DNA from: an uncultured bacterium
GTDB lineage: Bacteria; Planctomycetota; UBA1135; GCA-002686595
Reading direction: 5' to 3'
Length of the DNA: 5,714 nt
Assembly (NCBI GenBank): GCA_902826945.1
Contig: CADEGS010000103.1
Span: 9,075-14,788, forward strand
Below are positions 1-5,367 of the stretch, in pieces. Below the pieces are notes generated by a model. The model was given only the letters and a program-made list of their open reading frames with translations. It ran no database searches and had not been told where the DNA came from. The translations under genes and the position numbers were made by a program. The first letter of the stretch is position 1. Every line of letters starts with the position of its first letter.

Positions 1-605
1 AGTGGCAGCCGCCAGCGCGGCGCGGCGGGCGCGAGCGCGGCCGCCAGCGCGGCCGGCAGCGCGGCGGCGGGCGCGTCGGCCAGCGAGGCGCGCGGCGCGT
101 GCCAGACGAGCTCGGGCTCGGCCGGCCAGACCGAGAAGACCTCGGGCAGGCGCCCGTGGCGGACCGTGACCGGCACGAAGGTCTCGCCGCTCCAGGTCGC
201 GCCGTCGTAGCGCTGCCAGACGAGCGAGACCGCGCGCGGCGGCGCGCGCAGCGGGAAGGAGAGCTCGACGTCGGCCACGAGCCACGGGCTCCCCTGCGGA
301 TCGGGCTCGGGGAAGCTCGCCCGCTCGAAGCGCGGCGCGAGCGGCTCGCCGTCCACCGTGACCAGCGGCTCGCCCGCGAAGACCGCGCGCAGCGCGCCCT
401 CCAGGCGCTCGCGCTCGCCGGGCGCGAACGGGCCGATCAGCCGCTCCGGCACCCCCAGGCAGCGCGCGAGCGGCTCCGGCTCGCCGTGCACGACGAGCTC
501 GAGCGCGTCCTCGCGCACGAGGAGCTCGAGCCAGATCGGCGGCCCGGGGTGGGCGGGCGCGGCCAGCGCCGCCGCCAGGAGCAAGCACGGACACGGGAGG
601 CTCAT
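1..605 (-). CDS. Probable exported protein of unknown function (partial, C-terminus beyond left edge)
   Basis: An open frame of 201 codons runs from an ATG at 605-603 to the window edge without a stop. Every third base is almost always G or C, as in the neighbouring genes. The N-terminus (about residues 1-19, a run of Leu and Ala ending in Ala-Pro-Ala) looks like a signal peptide, although it lacks the usual basic residues. Residues 23-120 alternate hydrophobic and charged residues, suggesting a beta-rich extracytoplasmic domain. A Trp-rich stretch follows (W108, W130, W138, W160, W168), then an Ala/Pro-rich segment (about 170-197) coded by short DNA repeats that could be a linker. The gene starts 31 bases after the metallopeptidase gene on the same strand, with no clear Shine-Dalgarno sequence, so it is probably the third gene of that operon. 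I do not recognise the family. Downstream membrane segments cannot be excluded because the end is missing. Confidence 0.72.
   Translation of the reverse strand, partial: MSLPCPCLLLAAALAAPAHPGPPIWLELLVREDALELVVHGEPEPLARCLGVPERLIGPFAPGERERLEGALRAVFAGEPLVTVDGEPLAPRFERASFPEPDPQGSPWLVADVELSFPLRAPPRAVSLVWQRYDGATWSGETFVPVTVRHGRLPEVFSVWPAEPELVWHAPRASLADAPAAALPAALAAALAPAAPRWRLP
33..68. repeat. Three imperfect 12-bp tandem units within the partial exported-protein gene
   Basis: Three consecutive 12-base units share the core AGCGCGGC (33-44, 45-56, 57-68). A related copy lies at 13-24. The repeat keeps the reading frame and codes for an Ala/Leu/Pro-rich four-residue pattern, so it probably reflects in-frame slippage or expansion in a low-complexity linker rather than a separate element. 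Confidence 0.55.
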
Positions 606-636
606 GACGACGCGCGCCCCCGCGCGCGGTGCGAGG

Positions 637-2178
637 CTAGCGCTTCAGCAGGCGCTCGAGGTTGCGCTCCAGGTAGAAGTTGTCCGGCTCGATCTCCTTG
701 GCGAGCCGCAGCAGGCGCTTGCCTTCGTCCTTCTCCTCGGCCGTGCACGCCTCGTCTTCGACCACGGACACGCCCAGCGCGACGTAGTAGTCCACGGTCA
801 GCGGGTCGAGCTCGATCGCGCGCCGCCACTGCACGCGCGCCTCCTGGTCCTCGTCCAGCCGCGCCAGCACCTGGCCGTAGAGGTAGAACGTTGCCGCGAT
901 CGCGCCGTCGGCCTCGGTGGCCTCCTTGAGGAAGCGCTTGGCGAGCTGCGGGCGACCGTGATAGAGCGAGCTGCGCGCCGCCTCGGCCAGCCCGCGCGAC
1001 GAGGTGACGGCGAGCTCGTCCCGGATGCAGGCGTGCCAGGCCTTCTCCAGCGCCGCCACGTCCGCGTCGGTCTTCAAGCCCAGGCACTTGCGGAAGTACT
1101 CCCAGATCGTGGCCCCCTCCACCGCCTTGTAGCGCGTGCCGGCACCGACCGAGGCCTGCACGCGGCGCAGCGACTTGTCGCGGGCCAGACCGACGAAGAA
1201 CTCATCGAAGGCCTTGGCCGTGTCCGGCTTGCCCATCAGGAAGTACACGAGCGACCAGCCCCACGTGTAGTCGTGGTAGTTGCGCTCGTCGCCGCCGCGC
1301 ACCAGCTCCTCGAGGCCGACCCAGTCGCCCTCCTTGATGTCGAGCTGCACCTCCGCCAGCCGGCCCTCGAGCACCTCGTGCACCAGCGTGAGCCTGTCGC
1401 GCTCGACGTCGTAGGCGGCGGGCGAGAAGTACTCCGCCACCGCCTCGCCAGGGAAGTGCGGGTAGAAGAAGTCCGTGTCGATCAGCTTGTGCAGGTAGTG
1501 GCCGAACTCGTGGAACATGTCCGTCTCGGTCCCGCGCGGATCGATCCGGTCGTAGTAGAAGTCCAGCTCGTAGGGCGCGTCGAACGGCTTGAAGAACGCC
1601 AGCACGCCGCGAGGCACGCCGGTGATCTGGTAGAAGTCGTCGGGGTCGGCGAAGGCGCGCACCTTGAGCGGCCCGAGGTCGGAGGCCTTGCGGATCTTCC
1701 AGCGCTTGGACAGCGCGTCGAGGAACGCCTTCATCTTGCCCTCGAGCGGCTTGAAGACGTTCTGGGGCACGGTGTACTCGTAGGCGAAGTCCTTGGTGCC
1801 CTCCTGGTGGCGGGTGCGCCACTCGCGGCTGGCCTTCATCGCCGCCACGGCGGCGCGCTGCTGTTCCACCAGCTTGGCGAGGATGCGCTCGCGCTCCTGC
1901 GGCTTGACCCACTTCCCCTTGTAGAGGACGAAGCCGTCGGCGATCCGCTTGCGCTCCTCGTCCGTGCGCGGCTCGAAGCCCGGGTCGCCGGGGATCACGC
2001 AGGCCGTCACGCGGCTCATCGGCACGCTGACCACCCCGTGCTCGAACAGGATGCGGACCGCGTCGGTGCCGCGCTCCAGCTTGACCCCGTCGAAGATACG
2101 ACCGTCGGCCAGGCACAAGGTGTCGGCCGCGACGCGACCCGCCAGCGCCAGGACGCCCAGCAGTGCTACCGCGCGCAT
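637..2178 (-). CDS. Exported putative zinc metallopeptidase (HEFGH, gluzincin-like) with TPR-like C-terminus
   Basis: This 513-residue protein begins with a signal peptide (about 1-18, Val-Ala-Ala before Asp19), so it should act outside the cytoplasmic membrane. Residues 19-110 form a small beta-rich segment followed by a charged helix ('GKWVKPQERERI', 88-99). Residues 170-260 hold the catalytic signature: H223-E224-F225-G226-H227 fits HExxH, and 'FPGEAVAEYF' (242-251) supplies E245, 22 residues after the first His, as the likely third zinc ligand. The layout resembles DUF1570/peptidase MA-like families. Residues about 400-505 contain helical pairs such as 'ARVQWRRAIELDP' that look like TPR repeats. 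The substrate is unknown. The start ATG overlaps the stop of the upstream gene by one base (TGATG), which implies translational coupling and fixes the start. An in-frame upstream extension is open but only shadows the neighbouring gene. Protease activity is inferred from the motif alone. Confidence 0.85.
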   Translation of the reverse strand: MRAVALLGVLALAGRVAADTLCLADGRIFDGVKLERGTDAVRILFEHGVVSVPMSRVTACVIPGDPGFEPRTDEERKRIADGFVLYKGKWVKPQERERILAKLVEQQRAAVAAMKASREWRTRHQEGTKDFAYEYTVPQNVFKPLEGKMKAFLDALSKRWKIRKASDLGPLKVRAFADPDDFYQITGVPRGVLAFFKPFDAPYELDFYYDRIDPRGTETDMFHEFGHYLHKLIDTDFFYPHFPGEAVAEYFSPAAYDVERDRLTLVHEVLEGRLAEVQLDIKEGDWVGLEELVRGGDERNYHDYTWGWSLVYFLMGKPDTAKAFDEFFVGLARDKSLRRVQASVGAGTRYKAVEGATIWEYFRKCLGLKTDADVAALEKAWHACIRDELAVTSSRGLAEAARSSLYHGRPQLAKRFLKEATEADGAIAATFYLYGQVLARLDEDQEARVQWRRAIELDPLTVDYYVALGVSVVEDEACTAEEKDEGKRLLRLAKEIEPDNFYLERNLERLLKR

Positions 2179-3806
2179 CACTTGTTCTTCGCGAGCTCGG
2201 CCTCGAGGTCCTTCCAGTCGCCCTCGCTCCACGAAGCGAAGGTCCTCGACAGCACCTCCCCCAGCAGTCGGCCCTCCTTCTCGGAGGCTCTTTTCTGCTG
2301 CTCCTTGAGGTACGCCTCCTCCTCCTCCTCGGTCTTGGGCTTGGGCCGGTCCTTGTCCTGCTCCTTGTCCTCGGCCTGGATCTCCCCCAGCACGGTCTTC
2401 AGGGTCGCCAGGTAGTCGGGCAGCACCTGACGGTGCTTCTTCGAGCGGGTGCTGACGAGCAGGCGCACGAGACGCATCGCATCGTAGTCCAGGCGCCAGC
2501 TTCCCTCGGCGAAGTCTTTGTCTCTGACCGTCAGGAGCGTGCGCGCCGGGATCGGCTCGACCTCGCCCTCGGAGCGCAGGCGCTCCTTCAGGTACTGGTC
2601 CCACCAGTCCGAGTTGAAGTCGAGCCGCTTGCCCTTGGCGGACGACGACTGCAGCACGTCCACCAGCCCGCTCTGGAGCCAGGCGGGCATGTAGATCCAC
2701 AACGCCTGGTCCTTGTCGAGGAACCACATCTGCATGGTGCGGGCGGCGATCTTGCCCCACTCGTCGCTGTCCGCGCCCAGGTCCGTGTCCTTGTAGGTCG
2801 TGAGGGTGGCGCCGGCCAGGAACACGGTGCCCGACAGGAGCATGTTGCGCTCGTCGCGGTTGGCGCAGATGCGCACGATCGGCATGCGCGCGTACTCGTC
2901 CGGGCCGACCTGCGGAAACGTGTCCTCGAGCCAGGCGCGCGTGGCCTTGATCAGCTCCACCACCTTGGCGGCGTGCCGCTCGTCGGAGTGGTTCAGAACG
3001 TGCACGCCGTCCACGTCCGAGGCCTTCCAGCCGGCCGGCGCGGCGGCGGTCATCTTGGACCATTCCTGACGCTCCTGCTCCTGGCGCCGCTGCCTGCGAT
3101 CCTGCGGCGAGAGGTCGCCGAGCGCGACCAGCGAGATGAAGTTGCCCGTCGCGCCGTCGAGGTCCAGCGAGGCCGTGCGCTCGACGGCCCGGAAGGACTT
3201 CACCACCTTGAGGAAGTCCTTCTCGTAGCGGTCGAACTTGTCCTCGAAGCACTCGAGCTGCACCGCGACCTTGCCCAGGTCCGTCTCGAAGACCCAGGCG
3301 ACGGCCCGCAGGGCCTGACCTCCCGTGGTCTCGCAGCGCAGCTCGAGGCAGCGCACCGGCAGCCCGTTGCTCGTCGCCTCCTCGACCTCCGCCTCGTAGT
3401 AGCCCGCGCCGTAGTTCGTCTTGTAGTAGAACTCGGCGTACTGCGGGTAGTCCTGAAAGACCGGCCCCACGCGTACGCGCACCTCCTTCTTCTCGCCTTC
3501 GTCCTCGTCCGTCTGGACGTCGGCGCGCCGGATGACGGCGTCCAGGAAGGCGACCACGACCAGACGCGGCTTCATCGTCCAGGTCGCCCCGGTGGACTTG
3601 TCGTAGATCTGGTCCTCCCGGTCGGATTGGTACTTGGCCACCAGCCACTCCTCACCCGCCTCCAGGGGGACCTGCACCCAGTCCTTCGGCGGCTTCAGCT
3701 CGAAGCCGATGCGCGGGTCCTTGTGGACGCCCTTCTGGGCGAGCGCGGGCGTGGCGAGCGCGGCGGCGAGCAGCGCGAGGCGGAGCACGTGGAGCGTGCG
3801 GCGCAT
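2178..3806 (-). CDS. Exported protein: PsbP/DcrB-like N-terminal domain plus degenerate peptidase-like domain
   Basis: This 542-residue protein has a clear signal peptide (Arg2-Arg3, hydrophobic core, Ala-Leu-Ala at 21-23, cleavage before Gln24). Residues 28-206 run from 'DPRIGFELKPPKDW' to 'FLKVVKSFR', a pattern typical of PsbP/DcrB/Mog1-like folds. Residues about 250-475 follow the order seen in the downstream metallopeptidase: a strand ('PIVRICANRDE', 309-319), a helix where HExxH would sit (about 350-363), then 'MPAWLQSGLVDVL' (373-385), which mirrors the usual 'lP-WL-EGLAeyf'. The HExxH is absent and the ligand Glu is Ser379, so I infer a non-catalytic relative. A highly charged stretch (476-512, including five Glu in a row) looks disordered. 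The final 30 residues resemble the end of the peptidase domain. The start is supported by the signal peptide and by GGAGG ten bases upstream. Cellular role unknown; perhaps a partner or regulator of the peptidase. Confidence 0.82.
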   Translation of the reverse strand: MRRTLHVLRLALLAAALATPALAQKGVHKDPRIGFELKPPKDWVQVPLEAGEEWLVAKYQSDREDQIYDKSTGATWTMKPRLVVVAFLDAVIRRADVQTDEDEGEKKEVRVRVGPVFQDYPQYAEFYYKTNYGAGYYEAEVEEATSNGLPVRCLELRCETTGGQALRAVAWVFETDLGKVAVQLECFEDKFDRYEKDFLKVVKSFRAVERTASLDLDGATGNFISLVALGDLSPQDRRQRRQEQERQEWSKMTAAAPAGWKASDVDGVHVLNHSDERHAAKVVELIKATRAWLEDTFPQVGPDEYARMPIVRICANRDERNMLLSGTVFLAGATLTTYKDTDLGADSDEWGKIAARTMQMWFLDKDQALWIYMPAWLQSGLVDVLQSSSAKGKRLDFNSDWWDQYLKERLRSEGEVEPIPARTLLTVRDKDFAEGSWRLDYDAMRLVRLLVSTRSKKHRQVLPDYLATLKTVLGEIQAEDKEQDKDRPKPKTEEEEEAYLKEQQKRASEKEGRLLGEVLSRTFASWSEGDWKDLEAELAKNK

Positions 3807-3816
3807 GGGGAAGGTC

Positions 3817-3821
3817 CCTCC
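3817..3821 (-). promoter_or_regulatory. Ribosome binding site of the pseudo-peptidase gene
   Basis: On the minus strand GGAGG lies ten bases before the ATG at 3806-3804. It selects this start over the longer open frame that continues upstream through the regulator gene. The site is flanked on both sides by CCTTCCC, so it could fold into alternative weak hairpins. Confidence 0.6.
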
Positions 3822-3850
3822 CGGGAAGGGGTTCGGGGTCGTGTCGGAAG

Positions 3851-3874
3851 CGGGCCCGATTGTAAGGAGGCCCG
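3851..3874. other. Inverted repeat between the regulator stop and the exported-protein operon
   Basis: CGGGCC (3851-3856) and GGCCCG (3869-3874) can pair over a 12-base loop that contains the -10 box TACAAT. It lies seven bases past the regulator stop and could help end that transcript. No T-tract follows, so it is not a clear intrinsic terminator, and in such G+C-rich DNA a six-base stem can arise by chance. Confidence 0.3.
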
Positions 3875-3886
3875 GCGCCGTCACAC
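3859..3886 (-). promoter_or_regulatory. Candidate promoter for the exported-protein operon
   Basis: On the minus strand a good -10 box, TACAAT, lies at 3864-3859, giving a predicted start near 3852 and a leader of about 46 bases. The -35 region is poor: GTGTGA at 3886-3881 with a 16-base spacer is the best I see, and it includes the last bases of the regulator gene. The call rests on the -10 box and position; an activator or another sigma factor could be needed. Confidence 0.4.
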
Positions 3887-5272
3887 GATCCGGTTCCCGA
3901 GCTCCGGCGCGCCGGCGAGCACCTCGTGCAGGAGCTCGAAGCCCTCCAGCGCCCGCTCGGCGCTCGGGGGGCGCCCGATCGAGAGGCGCACGGCGTGCGG
4001 CGCCTCGGCGCGGCCGGCGGCGAAGGTCTCGGCCGGCGAGACCGCCACGCCGCGCGCGCGCGCCTGGCGCGCCAGGTCGGCCGGGCGCCAGGGCGGGGGC
4101 AGGGGGAGCCACACGAAGGGGGCGGCGGGGTGCGAGCGGCTGGCCTCGGGCCCGAAGACGCGCTCGAAGAGCGCGCGCCGCGCCCGCAGCTCGCGCCGCT
4201 TCCAGGCCACGATGGCGTCCGCCGTCCCGTCGTCGATCCAGCGCGCCGCCAGCGCCGCCATGGCCGGCGGCGTCATCCAGCTCGAGGACGAGGCGTGCGC
4301 GAAGAGGCGCGCGCCGAGCTCCGAGTCCGGCGCGTGCAGGAAGCCGATGCGCAGGCCGGGCGCCATGCTCTTGGCCGTGCTCGTGACGAACACCGCGCGC
4401 TCGGGCGCGAAGCGCGCGAAGGGCGGCGGCGGCGCGTCGAGCACGAAGCCCGCGGTGTCGTCCTCGACGATCACGACGTCGTAGCGCCGCGCGAGCGCCG
4501 CGATCGCCTGCCGGCGCTCGGCGGGCAGCACGGCGCCGGTCGGGTTCTGGACGTTCGGCGTGCAGAAGAGCACGCGCGCGCTGGCGCGCCGGCAGGCGTC
4601 CTCGAAGGCCTCGGGGACGAGCCCCTCGTCGTCGCTCTTCACCGGCGCGGTGCGCAGCCGCAGCGTGCTCGCGAGCGCCTTCACGCCCGGGTAGGTCAGG
4701 TCCGGCAGGAGCAGCGTGTGCCCCGGCTCGCACAGCGCGCCGATCGCGACGAACAGCGCGTGCTGCGCGCCGCAGGTGACGAGCAGGCGCTCGGGGCGCG
4801 CGTCGAGGCCGGCGCGCGCCAGCCAGCGCGCGGCGCTGGCGCGGTGCTCGTCGAGGCCGCTCGTGCGGTAGCCCTCGTCGAGGTGCGCGCCGGAGGGGTC
4901 GTCGGCCAGCTCGCGGAAGAAGGCGGCGCTCGCCAGGAGCTCGGGCGGCGTGTGCGGCACGCCCATCTCGAGGTCCACGCGCAGCGGGCCGCGCGCCTCG
5001 GCCGCGGGCCGCGGCGGCTCCTCGCGCGGCGTGAAGCGCACGAACGTGCCGCGCCCGACCTCGCCCTGCACCAGCCCGCGGCGCGCGGCCTCGGCGTAGG
5101 CGCGCGTCACGGTGACGACGTTGACGCCCAGCTCGGCGGCCAGGGAGCGGTGCGTCGGCAGGCGCTCGCCCGGCTGCAGGCGGCCCTCGCCCACGTCGCT
5201 CGCGAGCGCGTCGGCGATCGCGACGTAGACGGGCCCGCGGGGCGAGAGGCGGCGCGGCTTCCAGCTTGTCAT
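3881..5272 (-). CDS. MocR-family transcriptional regulator (GntR HTH + aminotransferase domain), probable regulator of pdxS
   Basis: At 463 residues this is a normal-length MocR protein, a cytoplasmic PLP-dependent DNA-binding regulator. Residues 13-80 are a GntR winged helix ('[16 protein letters not shown]', then '[11 protein letters not shown]' for the wing). Residues about 98-455 are a class-I aminotransferase fold with Y194 ('LTYPG'), N243 ('NPTG'), D271 ('VEDD'), the Schiff-base lysine K301 ('[13 protein letters not shown]') and the carboxylate-binding R429 ('VRLSIG'). The pattern is closer to YdcR-like members than to textbook PdxR. The expected Tyr just after 'EDD' is missing ('EDDTAGF'), which may weaken PLP binding. 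The gene is divergent from pdxS across 95 bases, the arrangement of PdxR, which in other bacteria controls pdxST in response to PLP. I therefore infer a pdxR-like role but withhold the name. The start fits the family N-terminus ('MTSWKP'); the ribosome site is weak (CAGG, eight bases upstream). Confidence 0.9.
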   Translation of the reverse strand: MTSWKPRRLSPRGPVYVAIADALASDVGEGRLQPGERLPTHRSLAAELGVNVVTVTRAYAEAARRGLVQGEVGRGTFVRFTPREEPPRPAAEARGPLRVDLEMGVPHTPPELLASAAFFRELADDPSGAHLDEGYRTSGLDEHRASAARWLARAGLDARPERLLVTCGAQHALFVAIGALCEPGHTLLLPDLTYPGVKALASTLRLRTAPVKSDDEGLVPEAFEDACRRASARVLFCTPNVQNPTGAVLPAERRQAIAALARRYDVVIVEDDTAGFVLDAPPPPFARFAPERAVFVTSTAKSMAPGLRIGFLHAPDSELGARLFAHASSSSWMTPPAMAALAARWIDDGTADAIVAWKRRELRARRALFERVFGPEASRSHPAAPFVWLPLPPPWRPADLARQARARGVAVSPAETFAAGRAEAPHAVRLSIGRPPSAERALEGFELLHEVLAGAPELGNRIV

Positions 5273-5289
5273 ACGAACAACCTGCGCTC

Positions 5290-5319
5290 TTGGGGGTTCA
5301 CGGAGATCCGTGCTACAGA
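5290..5319 (+). promoter_or_regulatory. Candidate pdxS promoter (extended -10)
   Basis: TTGGGG (5290-5295) and TACAGA (5314-5319) are separated by 18 bases, and TG at 5311-5312 makes an extended -10 (TGC-TACAGA). The predicted start is near 5326, with a leader of about 42 bases. Both boxes match the consensus at only about half their positions, as expected for an activated promoter. A 14-bp palindrome fills most of the spacer. Confidence 0.4.
5299..5312. promoter_or_regulatory. Perfect 14-bp inverted repeat, candidate regulator operator
   Basis: CACGGA-GA-TCCGTG is a perfect dyad with six-base arms and a two-base centre. It lies between the candidate -35 and -10 boxes of pdxS and ends on the TG of the extended -10. 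On the other strand it falls just inside the start of the predicted regulator transcript. A protein bound here would contact the pdxS promoter directly. Confidence 0.5.
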
Positions 5320-5325
5320 CAAAGC

Positions 5326-5354
5326 ATCCTAGACGCGCAGCTACCGCCGATCAA
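5326..5354 (-). promoter_or_regulatory. Candidate promoter of the MocR regulator gene
   Basis: On the minus strand TTGATC (5354-5349) and TAGGAT (5331-5326) are separated by exactly 17 bases, each matching the sigma-70 consensus at four of six positions. The predicted start is near 5319, giving a leader of about 46 bases. It is the better of the two promoters in this gap, and its footprint overlaps that of the candidate pdxS promoter. Confidence 0.55.
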
Positions 5355-5358
5355 TCGG
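5347..5358. promoter_or_regulatory. Perfect 12-bp inverted repeat over the regulator -35 box
   Basis: CCGAT-CA-ATCGG is a perfect dyad with five-base arms and a two-base centre. It covers the predicted -35 box of the regulator gene (5349-5354) and touches the pdxS Shine-Dalgarno sequence. Its centre is 47 bp from the centre of the upstream dyad. The half-sites differ, so the two need not bind the same protein. It could also fold in pdxS mRNA. Confidence 0.45.
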
Positions 5359-5360
5359 AG
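5356..5360 (+). promoter_or_regulatory. Ribosome binding site of pdxS
   Basis: CGGAG ends seven bases before the ATG at 5368-5370, a good Shine-Dalgarno position. Its first three bases are the end of the right arm of the inverted repeat at 5347-5358. Confidence 0.65.
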
Positions 5361-5367
5361 CAATTGT

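Noticed and set aside
358..2415. Long plus-strand open frame (685 codons)
   Set aside because: It is antisense to the metallopeptidase and its neighbours. Its product is low-complexity Arg/Leu/Ala-rich with no recognisable domain, as expected from G+C-rich antisense sequence.
2179..3648. Upstream extension of the metallopeptidase frame to 1003 residues
   Set aside because: The extra part is out of frame with the real upstream gene and of shadow composition. The signal peptide and TGATG overlap place the start at 2178.
3807..3880. Intrinsic terminator after the regulator gene
   Set aside because: A six-base stem is possible but no T-run follows, so it does not qualify as a standard terminator.
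2163..4484. Long plus-strand open frame (773 codons)
   Set aside because: It is antisense to the pseudo-peptidase and the regulator, spans their boundary and shows no domain or start signal.
3807..4733. Upstream extension of the pseudo-peptidase frame into the regulator gene
   Set aside because: The extension is an Arg/Ala-rich shadow of the regulator. The signal peptide and GGAGG support the start at 3806.
3926..5332. Plus-strand open frame of 468 codons opposite the regulator
   Set aside because: The opposite strand encodes a clear MocR protein. This frame has Arg/Ala-rich shadow composition and runs through the divergent promoter region.
5273..5367. Riboswitch or small RNA in the mocR-pdxS gap
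   Set aside because: The pdxS leader is only about 40 bases with two short dyads in the gap; too small for a known riboswitch and without a terminator.
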